A stretch of 64,000 nt of DNA from Ciona savignyi. Taxonomy: Eukaryota; Chordata; Ascidiacea; Phlebobranchia; Cionidae. Under the pieces are notes generated by a model. The model ran no database searches. It saw only the letters and a list, made by a program, of their open reading frames with translations, and had not been told where the DNA came from. The position numbers and the translations under genes are program-made. The DNA lies in contig CH003424.1 of assembly GCA_000149265.1 (NCBI GenBank), positions 1 through 64,000 of the forward strand, in the 5' to 3' direction. Shown here piece by piece: positions 35,601-47,600 of this stretch. The first letter of the stretch is position 1, and each line of letters begins with the position of its first letter.

Positions 35601-38600
35601 CCTATAGTTTCTATTTGAATAAGATATTAATGATGCCAATTTTGGTCAAATATACACCTCGTAAACAGAAAGAATTTTGACTTGCAGTTCCTACTTAAAA
35701 GCAGTTTTCAAAATCTGAAAAATTTAATAAATAAGTGTTATGTTATGGTTGAAAAGTGGAAACAGGTTTATTTTTGCTCTCCAGGAGTGAAAAGCAGTTT
35801 GCGAACCTATGGATCGGTTGCTGGTCGTTCATATGTGTGATATCAACACTCTTCACCGTACTTACTTACCTCATTGATATGCCCCGTTTCATGTACCCTG
35901 AACGACCCATTATTTTCCTATCAGGTTAGTGGTGGCATGACTTGTGGGAATATGCATTGCAACAAGTATTTTTATAAGGAAATGCTGTTTAAAACTGTTG
36001 TTTTTCCAAAAAAATGCGATAAAATCCGTTTTTATATGGAAAATGCAGTAAAACTGGTTGTTTTAAAAAAAATTCAGTGAAACGTTTTTTGTTATAGAAT
36101 TTCTTATTTTCACAATTATGATGTGAAATAATTAAGGTGGAATTTTAAAACTAAACCTGACAGCTTTCTAGGTCTTTCCCTATCCATTAATTTCTGAAGC
36201 GCATAAGTAAAGGTCAAGTATTCGAGCTAACTTTGACAGTGATCCTTATTTTAGACCCGAAGCTTTTAATTACGCCAAAGTTAATCCGATCGCTTATCTA
36301 ATGCATTTTCTTTATCCGCTTTAATCCCCATACACCAAAGTATATTTTTTAATTATCAGGTATTATAGTACAGCTAGTGATCTAAGAATAACTGGTCGTT
36401 CTGTAGCAAACTTACCCGATTTTTAAGCGTTTACGTCATCAGACTTACGTTAAAAGGAGTGTTTAATTGCACCATACGGGCTGTTGTCGCGTATTAAGCG
36501 TGAATTGCCAAACCAATTATAAACCGTAGAACCTCCGAACCAACAAGTCGGTAGATTTTCGGTATAAACTTCCGCCTTTAAAACTGTGCAAACTGATTTC
36601 GCAGGTTATTTAAGAGCGACAATTACCACCATAGCTCGTTTGCAGTTGCGATGGGAGCGTATTCCTGTAAAAATCGTTAAAACGCAATCGATCTGGCTAT
36701 TTTAATGCGCACACCAATCAGTACACGCGTTTCTCAATAGGCATTATGTATGGGATGTAATTTCAAATCTTCCTATCACCAAAATATCTGCGAAAGTTTT
36801 CTTCACTCAAATTTCAGTTTCCTGAAATGTGTGTTCATTAGAGCATAGAATATCACACATTATGAACAGTATCTTTCCCATCCACACAGTTGTATACCTG
36901 TAACTTGTTAGTCAGTTTGTAAAATCGGGAGATACGCTTTTTGACTTACAACACTACACACACTTTCCAAATACAAGCCGCGCACTTAAATTTTGGAATC
37001 GGCCTTTAGTCAAAAGGTCGCCCGCGAGGTTATATTTGTTATTGCTGTCAAAATGTATTTATTAAACCAAATGATTTATCGGCTTTATTGTGTATAATCG
37101 GTTTCCTTAGCGTGTTGAGGTTTTAGTGCGCGACCATAACGGCCCTTGGGCATTTAGTCATTTCTTTTGCAAAAATTTAAATCCGCAATTTAGCTTAATA
37201 TGCCATATTTTGGCCAATTAGCAAGTATTTTTCTCTCCATTAGTTGTACAACAAACCGAGATCAAAATATAGTAATAAACTTGTTAAGTCACATTGTTTT
37301 TATTCCACAACCTTTATAGACCGGTTGGTTGGTTTAGGTCGTTCGTGAGTATATTGTGACGCAACAGAACATGATTATTTATCCATATAACGCTTCTTTG
37401 AACTTGGCTGCAAGATACGTTTCCTTTTGACAATAAAAACTTGGATCGGTTATTTCCTGTCTTTGATTACTTATTTAACCTTTTTTAATTAATTTTACGT
37501 TCAAATGCAACATCGTGCTATAAATACATTGTCCTAACGAAGTTAATGTTCCAATTTCGGCATAACACTGTCACGCACTTTTGGAGTTTTTTTTGGTCAT
37601 TTTACACGCGGTACATTTTACAATTGAAATGAACTATAACAATTATGTAGTGTTTTTAACTTCCATTCAAAATTCGTTTCCGTGACCCTTAAGTTATTTA
37701 ATTAAATTTCTATTACCTGCTGTGAATAGTTGGTGGCTGTTTAATATTCCGTTTTCCAATTTTGTTATTGCAATGTCACGCACTCAAGTTTTGTTAAGTA
37801 TTTTTACTTATTACCTATACACCGTACAATTAAAATGGAATAACACAATCCCGCAGTGCTTCCGTTCAAAATTCGAGTTAATAACCGTTATAGCAATTTA
37901 GCGGTCATTTGTGTCATACCGGCAACACTGGCACGCATTCCGCGAATGACTGCGATTCGCTCCAGGCTATAGCTTAACAAGCGCTAACACAACGCAATGG
38001 TGTTGTTTTTATAACACCTTAATCAGGCCTTTACTTAACTAGTTACACTGCTTAAATTGATTTAAGCGCATCAAATTACAATTCTTTACTATAAACCCAC
38101 ATGTTAGTGAAATGAGACCTCCCCAAATAACAAAGGATCGTTTTTATGTCAACAGTATTATTCTAAAAGACCTAGAATCAAAAAATATTGCAACAAAAAA
38201 ATGCTATATTGGAATATATAACTGTTTCTTTTAAACCACGGGTATTGCAAGACAAAATTAACTTACAAAATTATAAATTTGGCCCAAAAACTACAAAAGA
38301 TATATTTTTTTAAGTATGGAGAAATAAGAACTGATTTAAACACACGGAAAATCAGGCTTTCGTAAGCTCACTTTAGTGGTTGAATACACATTGTAGTGTT
38401 AAGTTTAAATATCCCACATTTGGAAGTATGACGTGACCCAGTGGGTTGCTGGCGCCTCGTTTATCTCAATAAAGCCAAGTTATCTCAAAAGCACGCTTCA
38501 CTCACTCGCCATCGATCAGCTAAAGGACCTGTTACAGAATCGTATGCGTTGTGCCATCTCTCCGAGCTGGTGTGAAATTAGCTTATTAAAAAATAGGTGC

Positions 38601-41600
38601 CTTTTTCGATTCTTCTTGTTGTTGTGCTTTACATATACAAAATCGACATGCATAAAACGGTTTTAATATTGCAAACTTCGAAAGTTTATTATTTTTGATA
38701 AAAAAAATCGTTTTTATATCTTGTATTTCCTATATCGTTTAAAGTACCATCCCGACGTCTTTAATAAGGATAATTTCATGAATAATTAATTTACAAAAAA
38801 AATTGTAAAGGCATCGTTGTCAATTTGGCCTTTTCGCCACTGACTTTTATCTTTTGTCATTTCTCCACACTTGGAGTCTCGCACTCAGCAATCAAACCGC
38901 ACTAGCCAACGATAGTGATAACCCTCGTTCCATGGCCCTGTTACTCGTCACTTAGGGAGGCTAGGGATCAATACGTCGCCACTGTGAGCTTGTGACGTTT
39001 CATTGTGTGTTGATTGGTCGGCCGTTTCCTGTACGGCAATGCAAGCCAACAACGCTTAATCCTGTGTGGCCATTCACTAGGTCATTTGTATACAATACAT
39101 ATGTCCCAGTTTACAATACCACACAACTAAATCTAACATAAGGACACGTTCCCATTAATTTGCATGCAAAGCACCATGCAATAAACCATGTGTAATATCA
39201 AGCTTTGTGTGCATTTACAGAAAAGTAGCTTCAGAATTATTCACTAACGCCGGGTTTATAGCTGCCAACAAGCTCACACTGAGTTTACTGTAGCAGCAAA
39301 ACTTTGGTTATTTAATCCGACTACATGTTTATACCCGGGGATTTCATTAAAATGGGATTAATCATCCGTAATCCATGTTATAGGTATTGCCATCCTGAGA
39401 CGCATATTGTGTATACACCAGGTCCAATGTCTCAGTCTGTGTACGTTGTCTATGTGACTGCCAACACCAAATACGCTTATCAGTATTCAAATATAAGCTT
39501 GCCCAATTGGATTATCTCCATAAACAAGGGTGCTGTGTTCTTTAAAGATAATTTAAGACTTCGTCAGTGCGGTTAAGTTATGAAGTGCAGATATTATCTA
39601 GAATCCACTAATTGACAACACTGCGGATTCTATTACACAGCTTTATTGATGCGTTCTATCTTCCTTATTTAGTAAACAATACTCGATGTGTACTCCGCTA
39701 CCCTTTCCTATCACGGCAGGCTGATTCTCATGTGTATTCTATTTCGAAGCAGCCTTGGTTTACAAAATATCAAGTATTTGATCAAGCTTGTGGTCTGGTT
39801 TAAGAGTCGATCTAAATCGCTCCATCATAAAAGTTGCCCCGTTTACAAACTGTTCTACGTAACTGGCGTGAAACCCGTGTTCGTTTTGTCATTAATTGTG
39901 AACCCCTTGGCCGAACTGGATTTCACGAACAAAGATAAAGATCGCCTAAACACAATCGCATTCTTTACCAAGCGTATCGTCCTATTCAACTTGAACATAC
40001 CGAACTGGGGTTCGAGTGACGCCATGCTACCGCTGTATTACGGTGCTGTTCACTAGACCATAGTGGTATTAATCTGGCACGCGAATACGTTATTCCCGCT
40101 TCCTCGCTTGCCACCAAATTTAATCAACTGCTTCCGGACTAGATTACCACCTTGGCCGCGCCGTACATGTACTTATTCGGTCAAGCAGTACGTGTTGTGT
40201 CGCCCACCCTTCGGTTAGATGACTTTTACACAGTAATTTCGTGCTGCGGCAATAAGTATATAAAAAAGATGACATTTCATATTTTCCGGAAAATTCTTTG
40301 TTTTCGATCGATAACCCAAAATGAACGGGAGCATTTGAATTTGTTGTGTTGCTGCTGTTATCACTTACAACACCGCCTTGTCAGAAAGTTTAAAACAAGC
40401 TTTCGTTGAACTGATAACATTAAACCAAGATTTTTCTCCGCTGACGTCAGAATTTGAGGTCGTATTTTATTTATAAACATTCATCGGTTGATTACCTCTC
40501 TGGCATTTGTGTCACGACGAGAGCCGTGCGTAATATATTCATTGGTGATAGTTGTTTTCCTTTGTTTGTCCACGTCGCTACCTAAATGTTTAAACTGCTT
40601 GTTTGTTTTGTACGCGAATCAAGGCCCAATAAACACGACGTCTTACGGTAGTATAACGACCTCGTAAAATCGTACTAACTACCTCCGTGGTAAAACGCAA
40701 TTCGTTTTGACTTGAAGTATAAATCAAATTATTTAAACGAACAAGCCGAACCAGTATCAGTATCGTTGAATGCTAATTTGGAATATTTCCCAGCTCCGCT
40801 GTACGGTTGTGTGGCCGAATTGTTAACGCGATCGATACATATACTAACTCTGTACAAAAACGGTCTTGTGACGATCCGATCACTGGTTCGAAACCTCCAG
40901 TAAAGAGACATAAAAAAACACTGTTAACTGTGTGAACAGCGGTGTAGTATTTAAACAGTCTGACTCACTGTCTCAAATACACGCCCAGTTGGATTTTCCA
41001 CTTCAAAATCTCTTGCACCTGGTTTCGAGCGCACCGGAGCGCATGTGCCACAATTTCTAATCGTTTTGTACCCACGCCGACCTTGATAAGCGCGTTGCTT
41101 GGCAAGCATTAAAGCATTAAAACATTAACACGAGTGGCTCTCTTACAAAGGTGTTTCAAAAGAACAAGTCTGATATTTCCAACCCGTGGTGGCACATACA
41201 TCCTGGTTGTCTTTTGTTGTGCTAAAGTAATCTGATCACTATTGATTCGATGCTGGCTAGACACTGACGCAAGGATCAATGGATATTAGTGGGATCCCTT
41301 AGAACTTCAATTTACATTCCTAATAACTTTGCTTGCTTAGACTCGTGTGATATAATAAAATACGATAATTTGGTTAATCTTAAAATACGGAAATATTACT
41401 TAATACAAAGCTTTCCTTAGTTTTGAACTCAACACAGTTGGGGTGGAGTTAGGAGGGTTTAATATAAATTTTTGTGTTTCTTTCTTTAAATATTTTGTAT
41501 TTTACTAATTACACCATAATTTAATTTTTTATTTATTTATTTTGCTGTTGCACAGCGTGTTATCATTAAATATGAACTTAATTATTCACACACATCATTA

Positions 41601-44600
41601 AAATGAACTCTTATCTTTACAAACAGCTTTATTTTTCGTTTGTTATCTATTTGTATTGCCATAAACCAACTGTCAGCTTCTATAATACTTAATCCCCCTT
41701 TCCATTTTACCGGTTTGACCGATGTGTTTTGATTGTGATGTAGTGAATAGGGCGATTGTGACATCACGATTCTGCGTCAACAGTTTGTTTTTGTACGGGA
41801 TAATATTGTGGGATTATGGAAACAGTATTTGATTTATGCTTAAAAGGGCTTTATTAATTGATACAAACCATGGCCTACTAAAATAACATGACAACATAAT
41901 AAAACTGTAGTAGGCTATGATACAAACATATTTGGTTCTAAAATTGTTCCTAAAAATTCGATTTTATTCATTTAATGCGTAAAGCCCACACTATAATACC
42001 GGAATATTTCGATTGCGTCTTCTGTAATAGTTGGTTGTATACTTTCTGCAAAAAATATTAGTCATCAAACGGTTAGCGCGATACTCGTACAGAGAATGAA
42101 ATAAAATTAACTACTCCCAAAATCGAATGCAAGCACAAACAAAAAAATATTATTAATCCTTTGCTACATTTAATGTTAAAGCCAAAATTCGATCACCTTT
42201 GCGTAATCTTATTTCCCTATGACAAGTCAGTAAAGTAACGTCTGAGTAATACACTTCATTCTAATGCCACTGGGAATTGTGGGTCAAACCGCAGGGAAAT
42301 TTTAAACGATTCTATAAGGAACTTTAACTTAACCGACTCAAAACAATAATCTAGTGATTTGTGTGTTGTTGTACTTTTCGCTGGTATTCGTACATTTAAT
42401 TGTTTTCCACAATCGGTAATGATTCCGTAAGTGATTTCACGTATATTTGTAAACCATAAAATGCACGCTCCTGTGTATATCTATTTTGCTTATCATGGCC
42501 TGTACTTCCACTGCTGCTTCGTGTCGATACATTTAAATCATAACTCTATTTTTCTCATGAAATCAAATTACAGTCGTGTATGTTCCTCTGTATATCCGTG
42601 TTACGTAATTCCATTACCCCACATATCCAATTATAACAGACTGCAAATCGAATTAAGATTCCCGTTTGCTTGGTATTTCGGAAAGCGTCGAGGTAAATGG
42701 TTTCGAGACCGGTGCCTTTTATCCTGCTGCTTCTATCTCTTGGGGATTGAAATCATCTCGCACGCTAATTAAATCGGTCAGGTCGCGTTCTCTGTCCCAG
42801 CTACCACCACCGGATAGCAGCTACCAGCTGTTGTTTGTGTAAACAATCAATAAGTTTGGAGCACGCAGAATGAAACCCACAAAACGGCGTCCAAGCTGCC
42901 TGAAACGGCTTGAAACCTATTTACGTCCGGTGATATGCATTTTATAGGTCATATTACCGAAATAATCCCCTTCGCATTCAAAACAACCATATATAACGAA
43001 CGTACTACTTAAATTAGGGAATCCATTCGAGTGGGTACAATCAAAAATACCGTATCGCGTCTTTAACGTAGGGAACTAACATTTTCGCCATGAGTGTGCA
43101 CTAATTATAATCTAAACCTTGAAAGTTACATGAGTAAGCACCATTTATGTCAGGTATCTCATAAATATCCGGACGCTCATATCATGGCTTTGCACTAATT
43201 ATAATCTAATAGAACTTATTTACATCGGTAACTGCCCATGTGAGAATATGCATGGCTTAAAACACCCCATCGCCTACGTTCAGTTGATAACCAATAATGC
43301 CATGGCTTTATACTTGTTGGAATTTCCGTATGGATCGACCGTTGACTGACCGCCACACGCAAACAAGGTCGATGAGGCGCTTCCAATTATAGATTCGGCT
43401 GCTTTGGTCCTTGTTCTGTATATACGCAAAGCCTCCGTACAAAGCCGAAACGGACTTTCATGTCCACATTAGCGAAAAAGCGATCTGATACTCGCATTTC
43501 AACGGTGCCTTATCCCCACGACACGGTAAACGACTCGCCAGGTTTTATACCTCTACCACAAACCATTAATCCCCCATTAAGTTATTAGGTTGCGTGTGCA
43601 CTGAATACGCGATATTGTGTAAAAGTGTCGGGTCGTTTAAAATAAATAGATTTCTTTCCCTAACTGGGGTAATGTTTGTTTATTATTTTTTGTAAAAATA
43701 TTGTTTTACAAAATGAATATAAATTCCATCAGAACTTCCCACATTGAATTAAAGCTCGTTGAAAAGTTAACCTTGAGAAATATATAATCAAGTCGAAATA
43801 TTTCTTTGTGAGAGGACTCGGAATGTAATGTCACACTGCTTAATTATGCGTTTGACGGTTTGCTGATTATAAATAGAAATAAATAACATTCCAACCAAGA
43901 TCCAAAAACAAAAAAGGATAATGTGTGTTTGTACGTTTCGAAATACACATTTTTTCCCACAAGGTTTATTCCACATTTGCCCAATTCTTAACGACCATTC
44001 ACCCCTCACACAGGATGTTACTTAATAGTAGCGATTGCATACATAGCTGGCTTCTTCCTACGAGACACGGTGTCATGTCGTCAATTCCACACTTCCATCT
44101 GCCCCGTTGATACCCCGCTCAGCAGTTGTCCAAAGGTAACTTTTTGCCAATCGTGTTATTTTTCAGAATTTTGCCAATCGTGTTATTTTTCAGCATTTTG
44201 CCAATCGTGTTATTTTTTAGCATTTTGCCAATCGTGTTATTTTTCAGAATTTTGCCAATCGTGTTATTTTTTAGCATTTTGCCAATCGTGTTATTTTTCA
44301 GAATTTTGCCAATCGTGTTATTTTTCAGAATTTTTCCAATCGTGTTATTTTTTAGAATTTTTCCAATCGTGTTATTTTTTAGAATTTTGCCAATCGTGTT
44401 ATTTTCAGCATTTTGCCAATCGTGTTATTTTTCAGAATTTTGCCAATCGTGTTATTTTTCAGCATTTTGCCAATCGTGTTATTTTCAGCATTTTGCCAAT
44501 CGTGTTATTTTTCAGAATTTTGCCAATCGTGTTATTTTTCAGCATTTTGCCAATCGTGTTATTTTTTAGAATTTTTCCAATCGTGTTATTTTTTAGAATT

Positions 44601-47600
44601 TTGCCAATCGTGTTATTTTTCAGCATTTTGCCAATCGTGTTATTTTTCAGAATTTTTCCAATCGTGTTATTTTTTAGAATTTTGCCAATCGTGTTATTTT
44701 CAGCATTTTGCCAATCGTGTTATTTTTCAGCATTTTGCCAATCGTGTTATTTTTCAGCATGGGCGAAACGTATAAGCGATTTCAATACGATTTTTGTGCG
44801 TTTTCTAATTAGTCCTATAGTATACAGAAAACGACTGTAAAGCTCTTCAAGAAAACGATCCTTGAATTTTTTGTACTTAAAACTTAAATTTAGATATTAA
44901 TTACCGGCATTGTTATCGATAATAAAAAATAATACCGAAATTTTACTTTCTGTTCGTCCCAGGTGGTCACACAAGGCGCTAGAGAGGCGGGATGTACAGT
45001 GTTGTTTATGATGGTGTATTTCTTCAGCATGGCCAGCTCCATTTGGTAAGTTAGAAAAACAGGATTTTTAGGGTGATTTTTAACATCCTTCCGATATTTA
45101 TCAAACCGCCAATCAAATTTAAACCAACCAATCATTTTAGGTGGGTGGTGCTTACGATCACGTGGTTCCTAGCGGCGGGGTTAAAGTGGGGAAATGAAGC
45201 AATTGAAGCGAAAAGTCCATATTTCCACGGCGCTGCTTGGTCCATCCCCGCCATTCAAACCATCGTGGTTCTTATTTCGTCGAAAATCGAAGGCGATTTA
45301 CTCAGCGGGGTGAGTTACCTTGTATTTTCCATGGAACTTTCGAGATTAGTTAAAATACGATTTATATACCCCCACCCCCTTTTTCACTCCCAAAAATAAA
45401 GTTTAAATACGATTTATATACCCCCACCCCCTTTTTCACTCCCAACAATAAAGTTAAAATACGATTTATATACCTCCAGCACCCACTTCTATCTTTTAAA
45501 AATAAAGCTAAATACAATTTATACACCCCCGACACCCACTTTTTACTTTCGTGTTTAGATTTCCGCCACCCTCTTTCTTTTTTGCGTTTACGCCTATGAC
45601 TCCTCAGCCACCATTCTCGTATTTGGGAATTCACCCGTAAAGAGTTCATATATAGTTCCAAACAGATACTTTACACAAGAAACCACCATAAAAACACTAT
45701 ATTTAACTCTCATTTGTTGCAGATCTGCTTTGTGGGCGTTCATAACTCGAAACATTTATTATGGTTTCTCCTTGTGCCGCTCTCTATCTACCTATTCGTC
45801 GGTACCTGTTTCCTGGTCGCAGGCTTCGTGGCCATGTTCAATATTAGGTAAGAGTTTGGCGGTTTTAGTAGAACATTTTTAAATCCAAGTGCTACGTTTC
45901 GCATGCGAGTTTAATCGATATTCTTTATAAGTAACAACTAGGACAGGGATGTCCAACCTGCGGCCCGCGGGCCGCAGTGCGGCCCACCTGAGATTTTTGT
46001 GCGGCCCGCTAGTCATTTTTATTCCAAGTAGTATTTTGAACTTTAAATCTTGGCCTAAATTAAATGTATCAGTCAGCTTTTAGGGAGGCAGTAAACATCA
46101 AAACTGCAGAAAGAAACCTGCTGACGACAAACACTTATCTCATTGACTTTGTACTGCAGAAATGAGTTTTTGTTTTATTCTATATGTATGTTATTTGTTT
46201 CTTTTTTCAAAGATAAAATTACTGGCTTTTAATTGTTTCTTTATGTACCCATTTAGGGGTAGAATAAAGGGATCGCTAAACACTATTCGCGAACCGTTTT
46301 CTAAAGATCGCGAATTACAAAAGTTAACAAAATCGCGAAAATTACCGGTACTGATTTTGCGCACTTTTAATATTAAATCCTTAACACGTTAATATAACAT
46401 CGTTTGCCTTTAACATAACAATATTTATTTACCTTGACTTTACTTTGCATTATTAGCGTATAATAAGCATTGCTATCACGAGGCAATAACCGTCATTATG
46501 CGTTAATATACCTCGATTCCTTTATTTATGATTGGCGAGATGCGACACACCCCTTTTAAATTTACGTTTATTGCAGATTTATCATTACTGTACTACTAAA
46601 TAACGGTACTGTCTCGTTTATGAAATAAATATCTTTCTGGTCGTTTAAGGCAATTTATCATAACCAAAATATTTTTTTCGCGCGCTCCTTATCCGCGCAT
46701 TTCGCAAATCATTTCAAAACCATTAATTTAAACCCTGCCGTTTGTATTGAAATTTAATAGGTTATGCGGCCCATTGAATTATTTTAAGTGACAATGCGGC
46801 CCATTACAATAACGGGTTGGACATCCCTGAACTAGGACGTCGTCCTCATTAATTTGTTTTAAACGTGCATTTTGTGTATAGTGTTGATATAATAGCTTTC
46901 AATATAGGCGCGTATTTTTCATTATCTTTAAGTGTAGCCTCCTACGTTTGTACCTGCTGCGCTAACTATGCAATGCTTAAAAAAAAGTTAAAAAAAATAA
47001 GAACATACACACACTAATACTCTATGGAAGTGTATGCAAGTGGACTACGAATATGAAATGTTTTATACATAATGCTTTAGTGACCAAGAACGTGAATGTA
47101 GCAATAATCATTTATAGTAGCGTTAATACGTACAATTGAACAATATAGTTGCGTCGTATGATATTACTTCAATCCTATAGTATGGCTGTCCAGCCAGCTG
47201 AGAATTCCGCTTTACATTTCATGACGTTCTTTTATTCACCTAGGTGGTCGCCGTGTATCTTATTACAAGTAGTGCGTAGGGCACGCATGATTCAGTCGTG
47301 TTTTTGTCATGCTTTCATCTAATTCTGTACTATTACCCATTATTGCTTATGTGAAATACAGGCAATAGTTTAAACAATTTTTAATCGTTTAATGAAGGTT
47401 TACTGACCTTAGGTAGCAATTTTAACATAGTCTGTGTCACGTATAACGATGGGAAATTGCAGGAACGTGGTAAAGCACAGCGGCGGAACAGGCAAGGTTG
47501 AGAAACTAGAGCGACTGATGGTTCGAATTGGAGTCTTCAGTGTTCTGTACACCGTTCCCGCTACTGTTATGATCGCCTGCTATTTCTATGAACAAATGAA

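Noticed and set aside
39688-40056. Open frame of 122 codons in Frizzled intron 6
   Set aside because: No recognisable domain, no splice or codon evidence; within chance for 8 kb.
44142-44761. CRISPR-like array
   Set aside because: Units are contiguous without spacers and the DNA is metazoan; it is a minisatellite.
44070-44840. A 256-residue repetitive protein and two overlapping frames in the 27-bp array
   Set aside because: They arise because the unit length is a multiple of three; the array lies in an intron of Frizzled.
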